A stretch of 28,105 nucleotides of DNA from Acidimicrobiia bacterium (GTDB lineage: Bacteria > Actinomycetota > Acidimicrobiia > Acidimicrobiales > AC-14): assembly GCA_019243595.1 (NCBI GenBank), contig JAFAUA010000235.1:1-28105 (forward strand). The letters run 5' to 3'. The notes beneath the pieces were generated by a model. The model was not told where the DNA came from. It worked only from the letters and a program-made list of their open reading frames with translations, and did no database searches. Position numbers and translations under genes: made by a program. Position 1 is the stretch's first letter. Each line of letters begins with the position of its first letter. Positions 15,063 through 22,568 of the stretch are shown in pieces.

Positions 15063-16315
15063 CCGGAAATCGCCGACTGCCTCGGCGTGCTGTCGCAGTC
15101 GCCGTCGTCCTCGCGGTTGCCGGGGCGGCGGCGGGCACGTGGGCCGCGCTCCGATCCGGTTCTCCGAAGCCTGTCGGCATCGTCGAGAGGTCCTCGTCGG
15201 AGACGACGATCACCGAGAAGACCATCACGTCCCAGCGTCTGGTCGACGGCACCCTCGGGTTCGCGGGAGCGACCAGCGTGCTGCAGCCCGTCGGCACCGA
15301 CCCCGACGCCGTCAGCCAAGCCGATCTGAAGGCTTGGTCCGCGGCGCAGACCCTCACCCAAGCCACATCCGAGGTGAGCGCCGCAGTGCAGGGCTATACC
15401 GCAGCGCGGGCGGCGGCCGAGGATGCCCATTCGTCGGCGCTCGCGTTCGGACCGACCTCCATGTACACGGCGCTCCCGGCTGTCGGCCAGGTCATCACCC
15501 GCGGTCAACCTCTGTTCTCGGTGAGCACCCGGTCCGTCCCTCTGCTGTACGGATCGGTGACCCCGTGGCGCACATTCCGCGCCGGGATGAGCGCCGGCTC
15601 GGACGTCGCCGAGCTCAACCAGAACCTCGCCGACCTGGGCTACGGCTCCGGTCTGGCCGGATCGGTGACGTTCACCAGCGCCACAGTCACAGCCGTCGCC
15701 GCCCTCCAGCGCGCGCTCGGGCTGCCGATGACCGGCGAGCTGCGGCTTGGCTCCGTCGTGTTCGAGCCCGGGCCCGTGCGCATCGCAGCTGTGCCACCCA
15801 AGCTCGGCGCCCCCGTCCAACCCGGCTCGCCGGCGCTCGACATCACCTCGACCACCCGTCAAATCACGGTGAAGCTCGACGCCGCCTCCCAATCCGAGAT
15901 CAAGGCGGGCGACCCGGTGACCATCACCCTTCCTGACAACCGGACGACCAGCGGCACCGTCACCGCAGTCGGCACCGTCGCCACCCGGCCCGCATCGACC
16001 GGCCCGGACTCGAACGCCCCGCCCACGGTCGACGTCGTGATCACCCCCACCGACGCAGCCGTCACCGGCAACCTCGACGCCGCGCCCGTGCAGGTCTCGA
16101 TCGTCACCGCGAGCGCCGACCATGCCCTCGCTGTCCCGGTCACGGCGCTGTTGGCCCTGGGCGGCGGTGGCTACGGCCTCGACGTGATCGCAGCCGACGG
16201 CGCACGCCACGTGGAATCGGTGACCCTCGGACTCTTCGACGACGCCGAGGGCCTCGTGCAGGTCAGCGGGCCCAACGTGCACGCCGGCGAGAAGGTTGCG
16301 GTTGCCAACTCATGA
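15059..16315 (+). CDS. Efflux adaptor (HlyD/MacA-like) with peptidoglycan-binding domain
   Basis: A 418-residue membrane-anchored adaptor. A basic N terminus and one helix (about 11-29) lead into an extracytoplasmic part. Residues 60-125 hold a beta strand and a short alanine-rich helical arm. VGQVITRGQPLFSV (142-155) is a lipoyl-like half. Residues 182-232 (AELNQNLADLGY to MTGEL) match a PG_binding_1 domain. Beta-barrel and membrane-proximal domains follow (KAGDPVTITLP, AVPVTALLAL). It should link the ABC permease to the cell wall rather than to an outer-membrane channel, as expected in a Gram-positive-type envelope. The GTG at 15059 overlaps the lipoprotein stop, and its stop overlaps the ATPase start. 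Confidence 0.85.
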   Translation: MTGNRRLPRRAVAVAVVLAVAGAAAGTWAALRSGSPKPVGIVERSSSETTITEKTITSQRLVDGTLGFAGATSVLQPVGTDPDAVSQADLKAWSAAQTLTQATSEVSAAVQGYTAARAAAEDAHSSALAFGPTSMYTALPAVGQVITRGQPLFSVSTRSVPLLYGSVTPWRTFRAGMSAGSDVAELNQNLADLGYGSGLAGSVTFTSATVTAVAALQRALGLPMTGELRLGSVVFEPGPVRIAAVPPKLGAPVQPGSPALDITSTTRQITVKLDAASQSEIKAGDPVTITLPDNRTTSGTVTAVGTVATRPASTGPDSNAPPTVDVVITPTDAAVTGNLDAAPVQVSIVTASADHALAVPVTALLALGGGGYGLDVIAADGARHVESVTLGLFDDAEGLVQVSGPNVHAGEKVAVANS

Positions 16316-17025
16316 CCGCGCCCGTACTGGAGCTCGAAGACGTCAAGAAGAGCTACCCCGGCGAACCACCGGTCGAAGCACTTCGCGGCGTGAGCCTGCG
16401 GATCGACGAGGGCGAGATGGTCGCCGTGGTCGGCCCGTCGGGGTCGGGGAAGTCGACGCTCCTCCACATCGTCGGCACCCTCGACCGCCCTACCAGCGGT
16501 CGTGTCCGCATCACCGGGCTCGATACCAACCACCTCTCCGATCGCGAACTGGCGGCCCTGCGAGCCCAGCGCATCGGGTTCGTGTTCCAACAGTTCTTCC
16601 TCGCCGAACACCAGTCGGTCCTCGACAACGTGGCCGACGGGATGCTGTACGCCGGAGCGCGTCTCGGCGACCGTCGGGCGAGGGCGGTTCAATCGCTCGC
16701 CCGCGTGGGGCTCGGACACCGCGGCGCAACGCGGCCGACGACGCTGTCCGGGGGCGAGCGCCAACGCGTTGCCATCGCCCGCGCCCTGGTCGGTCGTCCT
16801 GCCATCGTCCTTGCCGACGAACCAACCGGGAACCTCGACAGCGCCAACGGTGGGGCCATCGTGGATCTGCTCGAGGGGCTCCACGCCGCCGGCGCCACCA
16901 TCGTCGTGATCACGCACGATCGCGACCTCGCCGATCGCATGCCGCGGCAGGTCGAGATGCGCGACGGACGCATCGTCGCCGACACCGCCGCTCAGCCAGC
17001 CGAACCACCGGGCCGCGAGTGGTGA
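16312..17025 (+). CDS. ABC transporter ATP-binding protein (MacB/LolD type)
   Basis: A 237-residue ABC ATPase with all catalytic parts in place: Walker A GPSGSGKST (41-49), Q-loop in VFQQF (about Q93), signature LSGGERQR (145-152), Walker B IVLADEP with E170, D-loop NLDS and switch H202 in ITHD. It is closest to the MacB/LolD/FtsE group, which powers mechanotransmission exporters. The ATG at 16312 overlaps the adaptor stop as ATGA, and its stop overlaps the permease GTG. It forms a complex with the permease encoded next. Confidence 0.95.
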   Translation: MTAPVLELEDVKKSYPGEPPVEALRGVSLRIDEGEMVAVVGPSGSGKSTLLHIVGTLDRPTSGRVRITGLDTNHLSDRELAALRAQRIGFVFQQFFLAEHQSVLDNVADGMLYAGARLGDRRARAVQSLARVGLGHRGATRPTTLSGGERQRVAIARALVGRPAIVLADEPTGNLDSANGGAIVDLLEGLHAAGATIVVITHDRDLADRMPRQVEMRDGRIVADTAAQPAEPPGREW

Positions 17026-18227
17026 GCAAGCCGACAGTGCCGGTCGCCGCGCAACTTGGGCTCGGAGACGTTTGCCGTCTCGCGAGCGTCGGGCTGCGCA
17101 CGCGGCGGTTGCGGGCCGGCCTCTCCGCGGTTGGCATCGCCATCGGCATCGGAGCCATGGTCGCCGTGCTCGGCCTGTCGTCCTCATCCGAGGCGGGCTT
17201 GCTCGCCGAGATCGATCGACTGGGCACCAACCTTCTCACGGTGACCAACGGCCAGACCGTGCTCGGCACGGCCGCCAAGCTGCCCTTTGCGGCGCCGAGC
17301 ATGATCGATCGGATCGCGCCGGTCACCACCGTCGCCGAGATCGGTTCGACGGACGCCAACGCCTACCGCAGTCCGCTCATCAACAAGATCCACACCAACG
17401 CTCTCGTCGTGCAGGCCACGAGCCTCGGCCTCCCTGCGGCTGTGGGCACCACCGTTGCGCGCGGCGCCTTCCTCAACCCCGCGACCGCTACCGAGCCGGT
17501 GACCGTGTTGGGCGCGGCCGCGGCCGACCGTCTGGGCATCTCCCGCGTGTTCCCCGGCGAACGCATCTGGGTTGGCGACCAGTGGTTCTACGTCGCCGGC
17601 ATCCTGAGACCGGCTCCCCTCGCGGCCGAGATCGACCGCTCGGTGCTCGTGGGGTTCCCCGCAGCCGAGCGATACCTCGGCTTCGACCGCCACCCCACGA
17701 CTGTTTACGTGCGCGCCGCGACCAGCCGGGTCGCCGACGTGCGGTCCGTGCTCGCGGCGACCGCCAACCCCGAAGCACCCAACGAAGTAAGCGTCAGCCG
17801 ACCCTCCGATGCGCTCGTCGCCCGCGCCACGGCCAAGAACGCCCTGACGGGGTTGTTCATCGGCCTCGGAGCCGTCGCCCTGCTCGTCGGCGGGGTGGGA
17901 GTCGCCAACGTGATGGTCATCGCCGTTCTCGAGCGACGGTCCGAAATCGGCCTCCGGCGAGCCCTGGGCGCGACGCGCGGGCAGATCCGGACCCAATTCC
18001 TCTCCGAGGCGGTGCTGCTGTCGCTCCTCGGGGGTGCCGTCGGTGTCGTCCTCGGTGTCGGCGCCACCGCCCTGTACGCCAGCGCAAAGCACTGGAGCAT
18101 CGTGGTGCCCGCCCTGGCCTGGGCCGGAGGGTTGACGGCCTCACTCGCCATCGGCGCCCTCGCGGGCGCACTCCCCGCCGTGCGGGCTGCCCGCCTCGCA
18201 CCCACCGAAGCGCTCCGCACCGCCTGA
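17022..18227 (+). CDS. ABC transporter permease (FtsX/MacB type)
   Basis: A 401-residue permease with the MacB topology: one membrane helix near residues 25-48 (LSAVGIAIGIGAMVAVLGL), a large extracytoplasmic domain of about 220 residues, then three C-terminal helices forming the FtsX domain. That domain contains MVIAVLERRSEIGLRRALGATRGQIRTQF, the coupling region, and ends with the typical PAVRAARLAPTEALR. The GTG at 17022 overlaps the ATPase stop; the GTG one codon earlier is equivalent. It probably drives periplasmic or cell-surface export together with the adaptor. The substrate is not indicated. Confidence 0.93.
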   Translation: MSKPTVPVAAQLGLGDVCRLASVGLRTRRLRAGLSAVGIAIGIGAMVAVLGLSSSSEAGLLAEIDRLGTNLLTVTNGQTVLGTAAKLPFAAPSMIDRIAPVTTVAEIGSTDANAYRSPLINKIHTNALVVQATSLGLPAAVGTTVARGAFLNPATATEPVTVLGAAAADRLGISRVFPGERIWVGDQWFYVAGILRPAPLAAEIDRSVLVGFPAAERYLGFDRHPTTVYVRAATSRVADVRSVLAATANPEAPNEVSVSRPSDALVARATAKNALTGLFIGLGAVALLVGGVGVANVMVIAVLERRSEIGLRRALGATRGQIRTQFLSEAVLLSLLGGAVGVVLGVGATALYASAKHWSIVVPALAWAGGLTASLAIGALAGALPAVRAARLAPTEALRTA

Positions 18228-18255
18228 CGCTGATCACGGGTGAGCCGTACAGGAC

Positions 18256-19491
18256 TTACGGCGCCGGCGGGCGGAGGACACTTCCCTTCAACCACCGGCA
18301 GGCCAAGAGGGCGAGCTCGACGTCGAGGCGTCCGTCTCGCAACGGTCGACCCCGGGCCTCTTCTGCTTTGCGCACGCGGTACTGCGCGGTGTTGCGGTGC
18401 AGGAAGAGCTGCTCCGCAGTCGCCGTGTAACTGCCGCCCGTCTGCAAGAACACGAGCGCCGTTTCGCGGAGACCCTCGTTTCGAGCCGACTCGATTGCGA
18501 GCTCGCCGAGGGTCTCGTGGACCCAGTCGCGCGCCGCCTCCAGATCCCTGCACAACATGCTGATGGGCGCGACGTCGGCAAACGGCGTGATGGTCATCCG
18601 AGCAGGGCCGGCAGCGAGTGCGACGCCGCGGGCATCAGTGGCCTGGCGGTGGCTGCGCCGGAAGCCCTCGAGACCGCGCACCGGCTCACCCACGGCGGCG
18701 ATGACGGATGGCTCGGCCTTGACGGCGACGGCGAGCTCGTCACCGGCCAAGACGCTCGACGCCACTGGGAGCCAGGCCCACATGGTCGACTCATCCAAGG
18801 GCACGACCAACGGGCCGCCGTCGCCGGCGAAGTCGCCGAGCGCCCGCACGACCCGCCTCATGCGCGCGTGTGCATCGAGCTCGTGGTCGTCCACCCACAG
18901 GACAAGGGCCTGGTGGTCGCGGTCGAATCGGTACCCCAGCGTGCGCTCCGTCGCGCTGATGTCGACGGCATCGCCGCGGAGGACAGCGCGGATTCGCATG
19001 GCCAGCACTGCGCTGCGGTCGCGTACCCAGGCGTCGCGATGCTCTTCGTACGCGGACACGACCTTCTCGACGACGTGGTCGCTGTACTGCGACGCGGCCG
19101 CGACCATTGCCCGACTCGCCTGCACCTCGACGCCGTCGCCGTCGGTCTGGCCGAGCAGTTGATCCATACACAGAGCGAGGAAGCGGGCTTGCCCGACGCG
19201 GTAGGCCCTGATGAGCACAACGGCAGGCACGCCCCGTTGAGCAAATCGCTGAGCATCCTCGATGGCGGCCGGTGGTGCCTCGGGCGAGGAGTCTTCGGCC
19301 AGGACGCGCAGGACGGCGTCCACGCTGTCCCCGATGCCGGCACGGAGCGCAGCAGCGTCGTCGCCTGCGAGGTCAGGGATGGCGTCGACGATCGCCTGTT
19401 CGACGTCGGCGGCGACAGCCGGCAGCTGCTCTCGCAGCGCGGACGCCACCGCCTTGACGATCGCTCGGATCCGGGGATCGTCCGGTTCCAC
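18256..19491 (-). CDS. PucR/CdaR-type transcriptional regulator
   Basis: A 411-residue cytosolic regulator. The last 70 residues match the PucR C-terminal HTH: LRETALVFLQTGGSYTATAEQLFLHRNTAQYRVRKAEEA (341-379), with the helix-turn-helix at about 353-377. The N-terminal half is helical (RsbT co-antagonist-like, about 10-150) and the middle is a GGDEF-like/CdaR sensor region. PucR-family proteins usually activate catabolic genes. The GTG at 19491 is chosen because it opens the first predicted helix; the open frame continues into the next gene without a good start. It lies 28 bp from the convergent permease stop and downstream of a strong hairpin, so it probably has its own promoter. Target genes are unknown, with the adjacent aromatic cluster as one candidate. 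Confidence 0.85.
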   Translation of the reverse strand: MEPDDPRIRAIVKAVASALREQLPAVAADVEQAIVDAIPDLAGDDAAALRAGIGDSVDAVLRVLAEDSSPEAPPAAIEDAQRFAQRGVPAVVLIRAYRVGQARFLALCMDQLLGQTDGDGVEVQASRAMVAAASQYSDHVVEKVVSAYEEHRDAWVRDRSAVLAMRIRAVLRGDAVDISATERTLGYRFDRDHQALVLWVDDHELDAHARMRRVVRALGDFAGDGGPLVVPLDESTMWAWLPVASSVLAGDELAVAVKAEPSVIAAVGEPVRGLEGFRRSHRQATDARGVALAAGPARMTITPFADVAPISMLCRDLEAARDWVHETLGELAIESARNEGLRETALVFLQTGGSYTATAEQLFLHRNTAQYRVRKAEEARGRPLRDGRLDVELALLACRWLKGSVLRPPAP

Positions 19492-19515
19492 GCCGGGATC
19501 GTACGCCCCGTCGGA

Positions 19516-19527
19516 CGCCGCAAGGCG
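19516..19527 (-). other. Small GNRA-loop hairpin beside the terminator-like hairpin
   Basis: CGCC-GCAA-GGCG forms a 4-bp stem with a GCAA tetraloop on the plus strand, immediately next to the 14-bp hairpin at 19529-19560 and just upstream of the PucR-type gene. On the minus-strand transcript the loop would read TTGC. Significance is uncertain. Confidence 0.25.
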
Positions 19528-19528
19528 C

Positions 19529-19560
19529 GACAACGGCGGCCGATGACGGCCGCCGTTGTC
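19529..19560 (-). terminator. Perfect 14-bp hairpin after the HdeD/DUF308 gene
   Basis: GACAACGGCGGCCG (19529-19542) and CGGCCGCCGTTGTC (19547-19560) form a perfect 14-bp stem with a 4-base loop (ATGA on the plus strand). On the minus strand it begins 18 bases after the HdeD/DUF308 stop, the place of a terminator. There is no T run after it, as is common for actinobacterial L-shaped or I-type terminators. Confidence 0.65.
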
Positions 19561-19577
19561 CACTGAGTTGCTGCTGA

Positions 19578-20132
19578 TCACGCGGCGTGGCTGAGCGCAT
19601 GACCGACGACCTTGTCGGTGTGGCGCACCCGGGTGCCGAGCACGATCTGGCTGAGCCCGAGAGCCATGGCGAAGATCCCAAAGGTGACGGCGAGCGACAC
19701 GGCGCCGACGTCCGGGCGGACGAACACGACCAGACCAAAGAGCACCGAGACGACGCCGGCGAGCGCCCACGTGGCGCGCTCTCCGCCGGTTTCGCCGCGA
19801 TTGAACGCCATGCCGATCTCGACGCCGCCGGTCACGACTGCCCAGGCCCCGACCCAGATCACGAGGACGGCAGCAGTGATTCCCGGCCACGCCAGCGCGA
19901 CGACGCCAGCGGCGATGTCGAGCAGACCGAGCAGGAGGTGCCCGGCGACCGGGCCTGCCTTCTCACTGGAGAGGGCGATCGACGCCTGCTGGATGGCGTC
20001 TGCGAAGGTGTAGACGGCGAAGAGGAACACGAAGGCGCCGACGGTGATCGACGGCCACGCGACGGCGACGAGCCCGATGAGGACCGCCGCGGCTCCCCGC
20101 AGTACGAGCTTGTTGGACAGAGAACGCAGCAT
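19578..20132 (-). CDS. HdeD-like DUF308 membrane protein
   Basis: A 184-residue protein with six predicted membrane helices arranged as repeated pairs (for example GAAAVLIGLVAVAWPSITVGAFVFLFAVYTFADA and LLLGLLDIAAGVVALAWPGITAAVLVIWVGAWAV). The WPGIT/WPSIT turns are characteristic of HdeD/DUF308 proteins, known in E. coli for acid resistance. The start is settled by the ribosome site: AAGGAG lies eight bases before the ATG at 20132, while the GTG at 20141 would sit right on that site. It precedes a strong hairpin. The gene is downstream of the lipid kinase, with a 138-bp gap. Its role in this organism, membrane stress or otherwise, is not shown by the sequence. Confidence 0.85.
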   Translation of the reverse strand: MLRSLSNKLVLRGAAAVLIGLVAVAWPSITVGAFVFLFAVYTFADAIQQASIALSSEKAGPVAGHLLLGLLDIAAGVVALAWPGITAAVLVIWVGAWAVVTGGVEIGMAFNRGETGGERATWALAGVVSVLFGLVVFVRPDVGAVSLAVTFGIFAMALGLSQIVLGTRVRHTDKVVGHALSHAA

Positions 20133-20150
20133 TTCGAACACTCCTTCTGA

Positions 20151-20172
20151 TTGACGTTGGACTTTCTGTCAA
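20151..20172. promoter_or_regulatory. TTGAC inverted repeat upstream of the HdeD/DUF308 gene
   Basis: TTGAC (20151-20155) and GTCAA (20168-20172) are inverted around 12 bases, within the 138-bp gap upstream of the HdeD-like gene. On the minus strand it supplies a TTGACA -35-like hexamer but no fitting -10 follows. It may be an operator overlapping the promoter. Low confidence. Confidence 0.28.
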
Positions 20173-20270
20173 CGAGTGTCCGCCCGACGCCGCCCGCCGT
20201 CATGGGGCGCGGCGCACGAGAAATGCCGTTGGCCTCGGTCTCGGCGACCAACGCCGGCCGGCCGCGCTCA

Positions 20271-21128
20271 TCACCGCCGCCGACGGGGCGCTACCCGGAT
20301 TCGAAGCGCGGCGGGCAAGGATTCGAAGAGAAGTGGCGGCTCGAGCGTGACCGCCTCCCCATCGAGGCCGACCTCGATGGGTCCGCCGGAGTCGACTTGG
20401 AAAGCCGGAGTCGTCCACTCCGTCACCCGTGGCAGCGGACGCGCCGGGCGGGCGGCGACGACACCGAGCACGCCGCCGTCGAGATTTCCCCTTGTGCCAC
20501 TGGTGGGCCTTGGATTCGGCTCGTAGCGGTCGTTGGAGACGAGCAACAGCGGCGTCCCCGTGCACTCGGACCCGTCGGGATCCTGAAAGCGGAGATCGAA
20601 GGGCGCCGCCTTCGGCCCGACGAGATCGGGCAGAGACTCAATCACCGTGCGCAGCTTGGCGTCGCGGTAGTCCTTCGACTGCACGATCCTGGCGTACGCG
20701 CCCATCGAAGCGTTGTTCACGAACACGCGGCCGTTCACCTGTGCGAGGTCGACTCGCCGCTCTGGACCGTCGAAGAAGGCGTCGAGCGCGCCGACGACGT
20801 CCGTGCCGTCGACGCCGAGGCCGTGGGCGAAGTGGTTGCGCGTGCCGGCCGGCACGCACACGAACGGAAGGTCGTGCTCGGCAGCGACGGCAGCGACGAC
20901 GCCTTGCGACCCGTCACCGCCGGCCATCCCGACGACGTTCGCGCCCCTCGCCACGATCGTCCGCGCCAGCGCCGCCAGGTCGTCGCCCCGCTCGAACACC
21001 ACAGCCTCGACGCCGCGGGCACGGCATTCGTTGACGAGGTCGTGTTGCCTCGCCTTACCGCCACCCGACCTCGGATTCACGACGAGGACAGCGTCGCCCC
21101 CGTCAGACGATGGCGACGAAGAGGTCAC
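20271..21128 (-). CDS. Diacylglycerol kinase-like lipid kinase (DAGK catalytic domain)
   Basis: A 285-residue lipid kinase of the DgkB/YegS group. NPRSGGGKA (18-26) and the nucleotide-binding GGDGS (70-74) are conserved. PAGTRNHFAHGLG carries the usual acidic/aromatic helix, and LDGEAVTLEPP is the conserved C-terminal beta-sheet segment. It should phosphorylate diacylglycerol or a related lipid or sphingoid alcohol at the cytoplasmic membrane face. The GTG at 21128 gives the full N terminus, and a short Ser/Asp-rich lead precedes the core. The PPOX gene ends 47 bp upstream. It sits at the end of the aromatic cluster but has no evident catalytic link to it. Confidence 0.88.
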   Translation of the reverse strand: MTSSSPSSDGGDAVLVVNPRSGGGKARQHDLVNECRARGVEAVVFERGDDLAALARTIVARGANVVGMAGGDGSQGVVAAVAAEHDLPFVCVPAGTRNHFAHGLGVDGTDVVGALDAFFDGPERRVDLAQVNGRVFVNNASMGAYARIVQSKDYRDAKLRTVIESLPDLVGPKAAPFDLRFQDPDGSECTGTPLLLVSNDRYEPNPRPTSGTRGNLDGGVLGVVAARPARPLPRVTEWTTPAFQVDSGGPIEVGLDGEAVTLEPPLLFESLPAALRIRVAPRRRR

Positions 21129-21175
21129 TCAGCGCCTTGTCCCGGCGCAGGTTGATCCCCGGACACGACCGCTGC

Positions 21176-21748
21176 TCACGACGGATCCGGAGAATCCCAC
21201 GGGATGCTCCCGGAGGTCCAGTGCGTGAGCGGTTCCTTCTGGTCGTTGTGATGGAGGTGGCGCGGCGGCTGGGCGAAGGTCGAGTACGGCCGGCAGCGGA
21301 TCACGACGCGTTCTTCTTCCTCGGCCATAGCGCGGACGAATGGCCGGGCCTCCTCGCCGATCGGTTGGCCCGACATCCGCTCGCCGACGGCCACCATGAC
21401 ATCGATGACGAGTTCCGGGTCGCGATCGACCGTGGCGTTGGCATAGACCTGGAGGTACGCGGTCGGCCAACGTTCGTCCAGGACGCAGAGGCTGATCTTC
21501 GGATTGCGCGCCACGGCGGCCGCCTTGCTGCGACCGGCCATCGTCGATACGAGGAGTTCGTCGCTGTCCGTGGGCACGTAGTAGACGACCGACATTGCCG
21601 GTCCGTCGCGGTGGCGGCCATAGCCGAAGACGCATGTGCGGTGCGTTCGCACGAACTCCCGACGCTCCGATGGGAGCATGTCCCGGTCGACCGGTGGCAC
21701 GAACGGCGTTTCAGCGTGCGGCAGGATGATCACGGCTGCGTCACGCAC
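21176..21748 (-). CDS. PPOX-class FMN/F420-binding split-barrel protein
   Basis: A 190-residue member of the pyridoxamine 5'-phosphate oxidase-like split-barrel family. The typical pattern is present: a first helix (LPSERREFVRTHRTCVFGYG), the strand DGPAMSVVYYVPTD, and the cofactor-binding region ELLVSTMAGRSKAAAVARNPKISLCVLDE, with Ser/Lys residues that contact FMN or F420 phosphate. Actinobacterial members bind FMN or F420 and reduce or oxidise small molecules. The GTG at 21748 overlaps the FAH-family hydrolase stop by eight bases, so it is co-translated with the aromatic cluster. A reductive or protective step in that pathway is possible but not shown. Confidence 0.82.
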   Translation of the reverse strand: MRDAAVIILPHAETPFVPPVDRDMLPSERREFVRTHRTCVFGYGRHRDGPAMSVVYYVPTDSDELLVSTMAGRSKAAAVARNPKISLCVLDERWPTAYLQVYANATVDRDPELVIDVMVAVGERMSGQPIGEEARPFVRAMAEEEERVVIRCRPYSTFAQPPRHLHHNDQKEPLTHWTSGSIPWDSPDPS

Positions 21749-22568
21749 ACCGATTGACGATCGTGCCGATGCCCTCGATCCAGGACTCGAGCACGTTGCC
21801 GCGCCGCAGGAAGCGCGGCGGTTTGCGGGCGATGCCGACCCCAGCCGGCGTCCCGGTGAAGATCACGTCGCCGGGCAGGAGCGGGACGACCGCCGACAGG
21901 TCGGCGACGAGCCTCGGGACACTGAAGATGAGATCGCTCGTCCGAGCGTCCTGCACCTTTTCGCCGTCGACCGAGCAGCCGAGTGCGAGGTCGCCGGGGT
22001 TGGGAACCTCGTCGACGGTGACGACCCAGGGTCCCATCGGCCCGTAGCCCCGCCGCGACTTGCCGAGCGAGAACTGCCCGCCCGCCGCGAACTGGAGATG
22101 CCGGTCACTGATGTCCTGGCCGACGGTGAGGCCGGCGACGCGCGCCCAGCCATCGGCCTCCGCCACGCGGTCGGCACGAGCGCCGATGACGGCAACCAGC
22201 TCGACCTCCCAGTCGACCGTCTCGCCGACGATCTCGACGTCGTCGTACGGGCCGGCCAAGGAGGCGGGGAACTTCGTGAAGGTGGCGGGTACGTCGGGGA
22301 CTGCCATGCCCGATTCCTCGGCGTGGCTCCGGTAGTTGATCCCGATGGCGAACACCTGGCGGGGCGTCGGGACGGGACACCGCAGCTGGGCTTCGACCAG
22401 CGGACCGGTGCCCGTGCGCACCCCCGGCGCGAACTCGACGAACGCGCTCCAGTCGTCGTAGACGGCCATGGGGTCGGGGCCGAAGCGCCCGTTCGACAGC
22501 TCGGCGACGTCTGCGATCTCGTCGCCGAGGACGAGCGCGGCACGGCCGTTGCAGTTGGCGAGTTTCAT
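21741..22568 (-). CDS. Fumarylacetoacetate hydrolase-family enzyme
   Basis: A 275-residue FAH-superfamily enzyme cleaving or hydrating a diketo-acid. Catalytic H82 lies in NYRSHAEE, metal ligands E121 and E123 in DWEVELV, and D152 in GQDISDR; FTKFPAS precedes them. The N-terminal 65 residues form the small lid domain. The ATG at 22568 is supported by AAGGAG seven bases upstream and overlaps the hydroxylase stop as ATGA. In a cluster with an aromatic hydroxylase and an extradiol dioxygenase it probably processes the ring-cleavage product, either as a hydrolase (fumarylpyruvate or acylpyruvate type) or as a decarboxylase/hydratase. Sequence alone does not separate these. Confidence 0.88.
   Translation of the reverse strand: MKLANCNGRAALVLGDEIADVAELSNGRFGPDPMAVYDDWSAFVEFAPGVRTGTGPLVEAQLRCPVPTPRQVFAIGINYRSHAEESGMAVPDVPATFTKFPASLAGPYDDVEIVGETVDWEVELVAVIGARADRVAEADGWARVAGLTVGQDISDRHLQFAAGGQFSLGKSRRGYGPMGPWVVTVDEVPNPGDLALGCSVDGEKVQDARTSDLIFSVPRLVADLSAVVPLLPGDVIFTGTPAGVGIARKPPRFLRRGNVLESWIEGIGTIVNRCA

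Noticed and set aside
15002..16282. Minus-strand frame of 426 codons opposite the efflux adaptor
   Set aside because: Gly/Asp/Arg-rich shadow; no ribosome site or motif.
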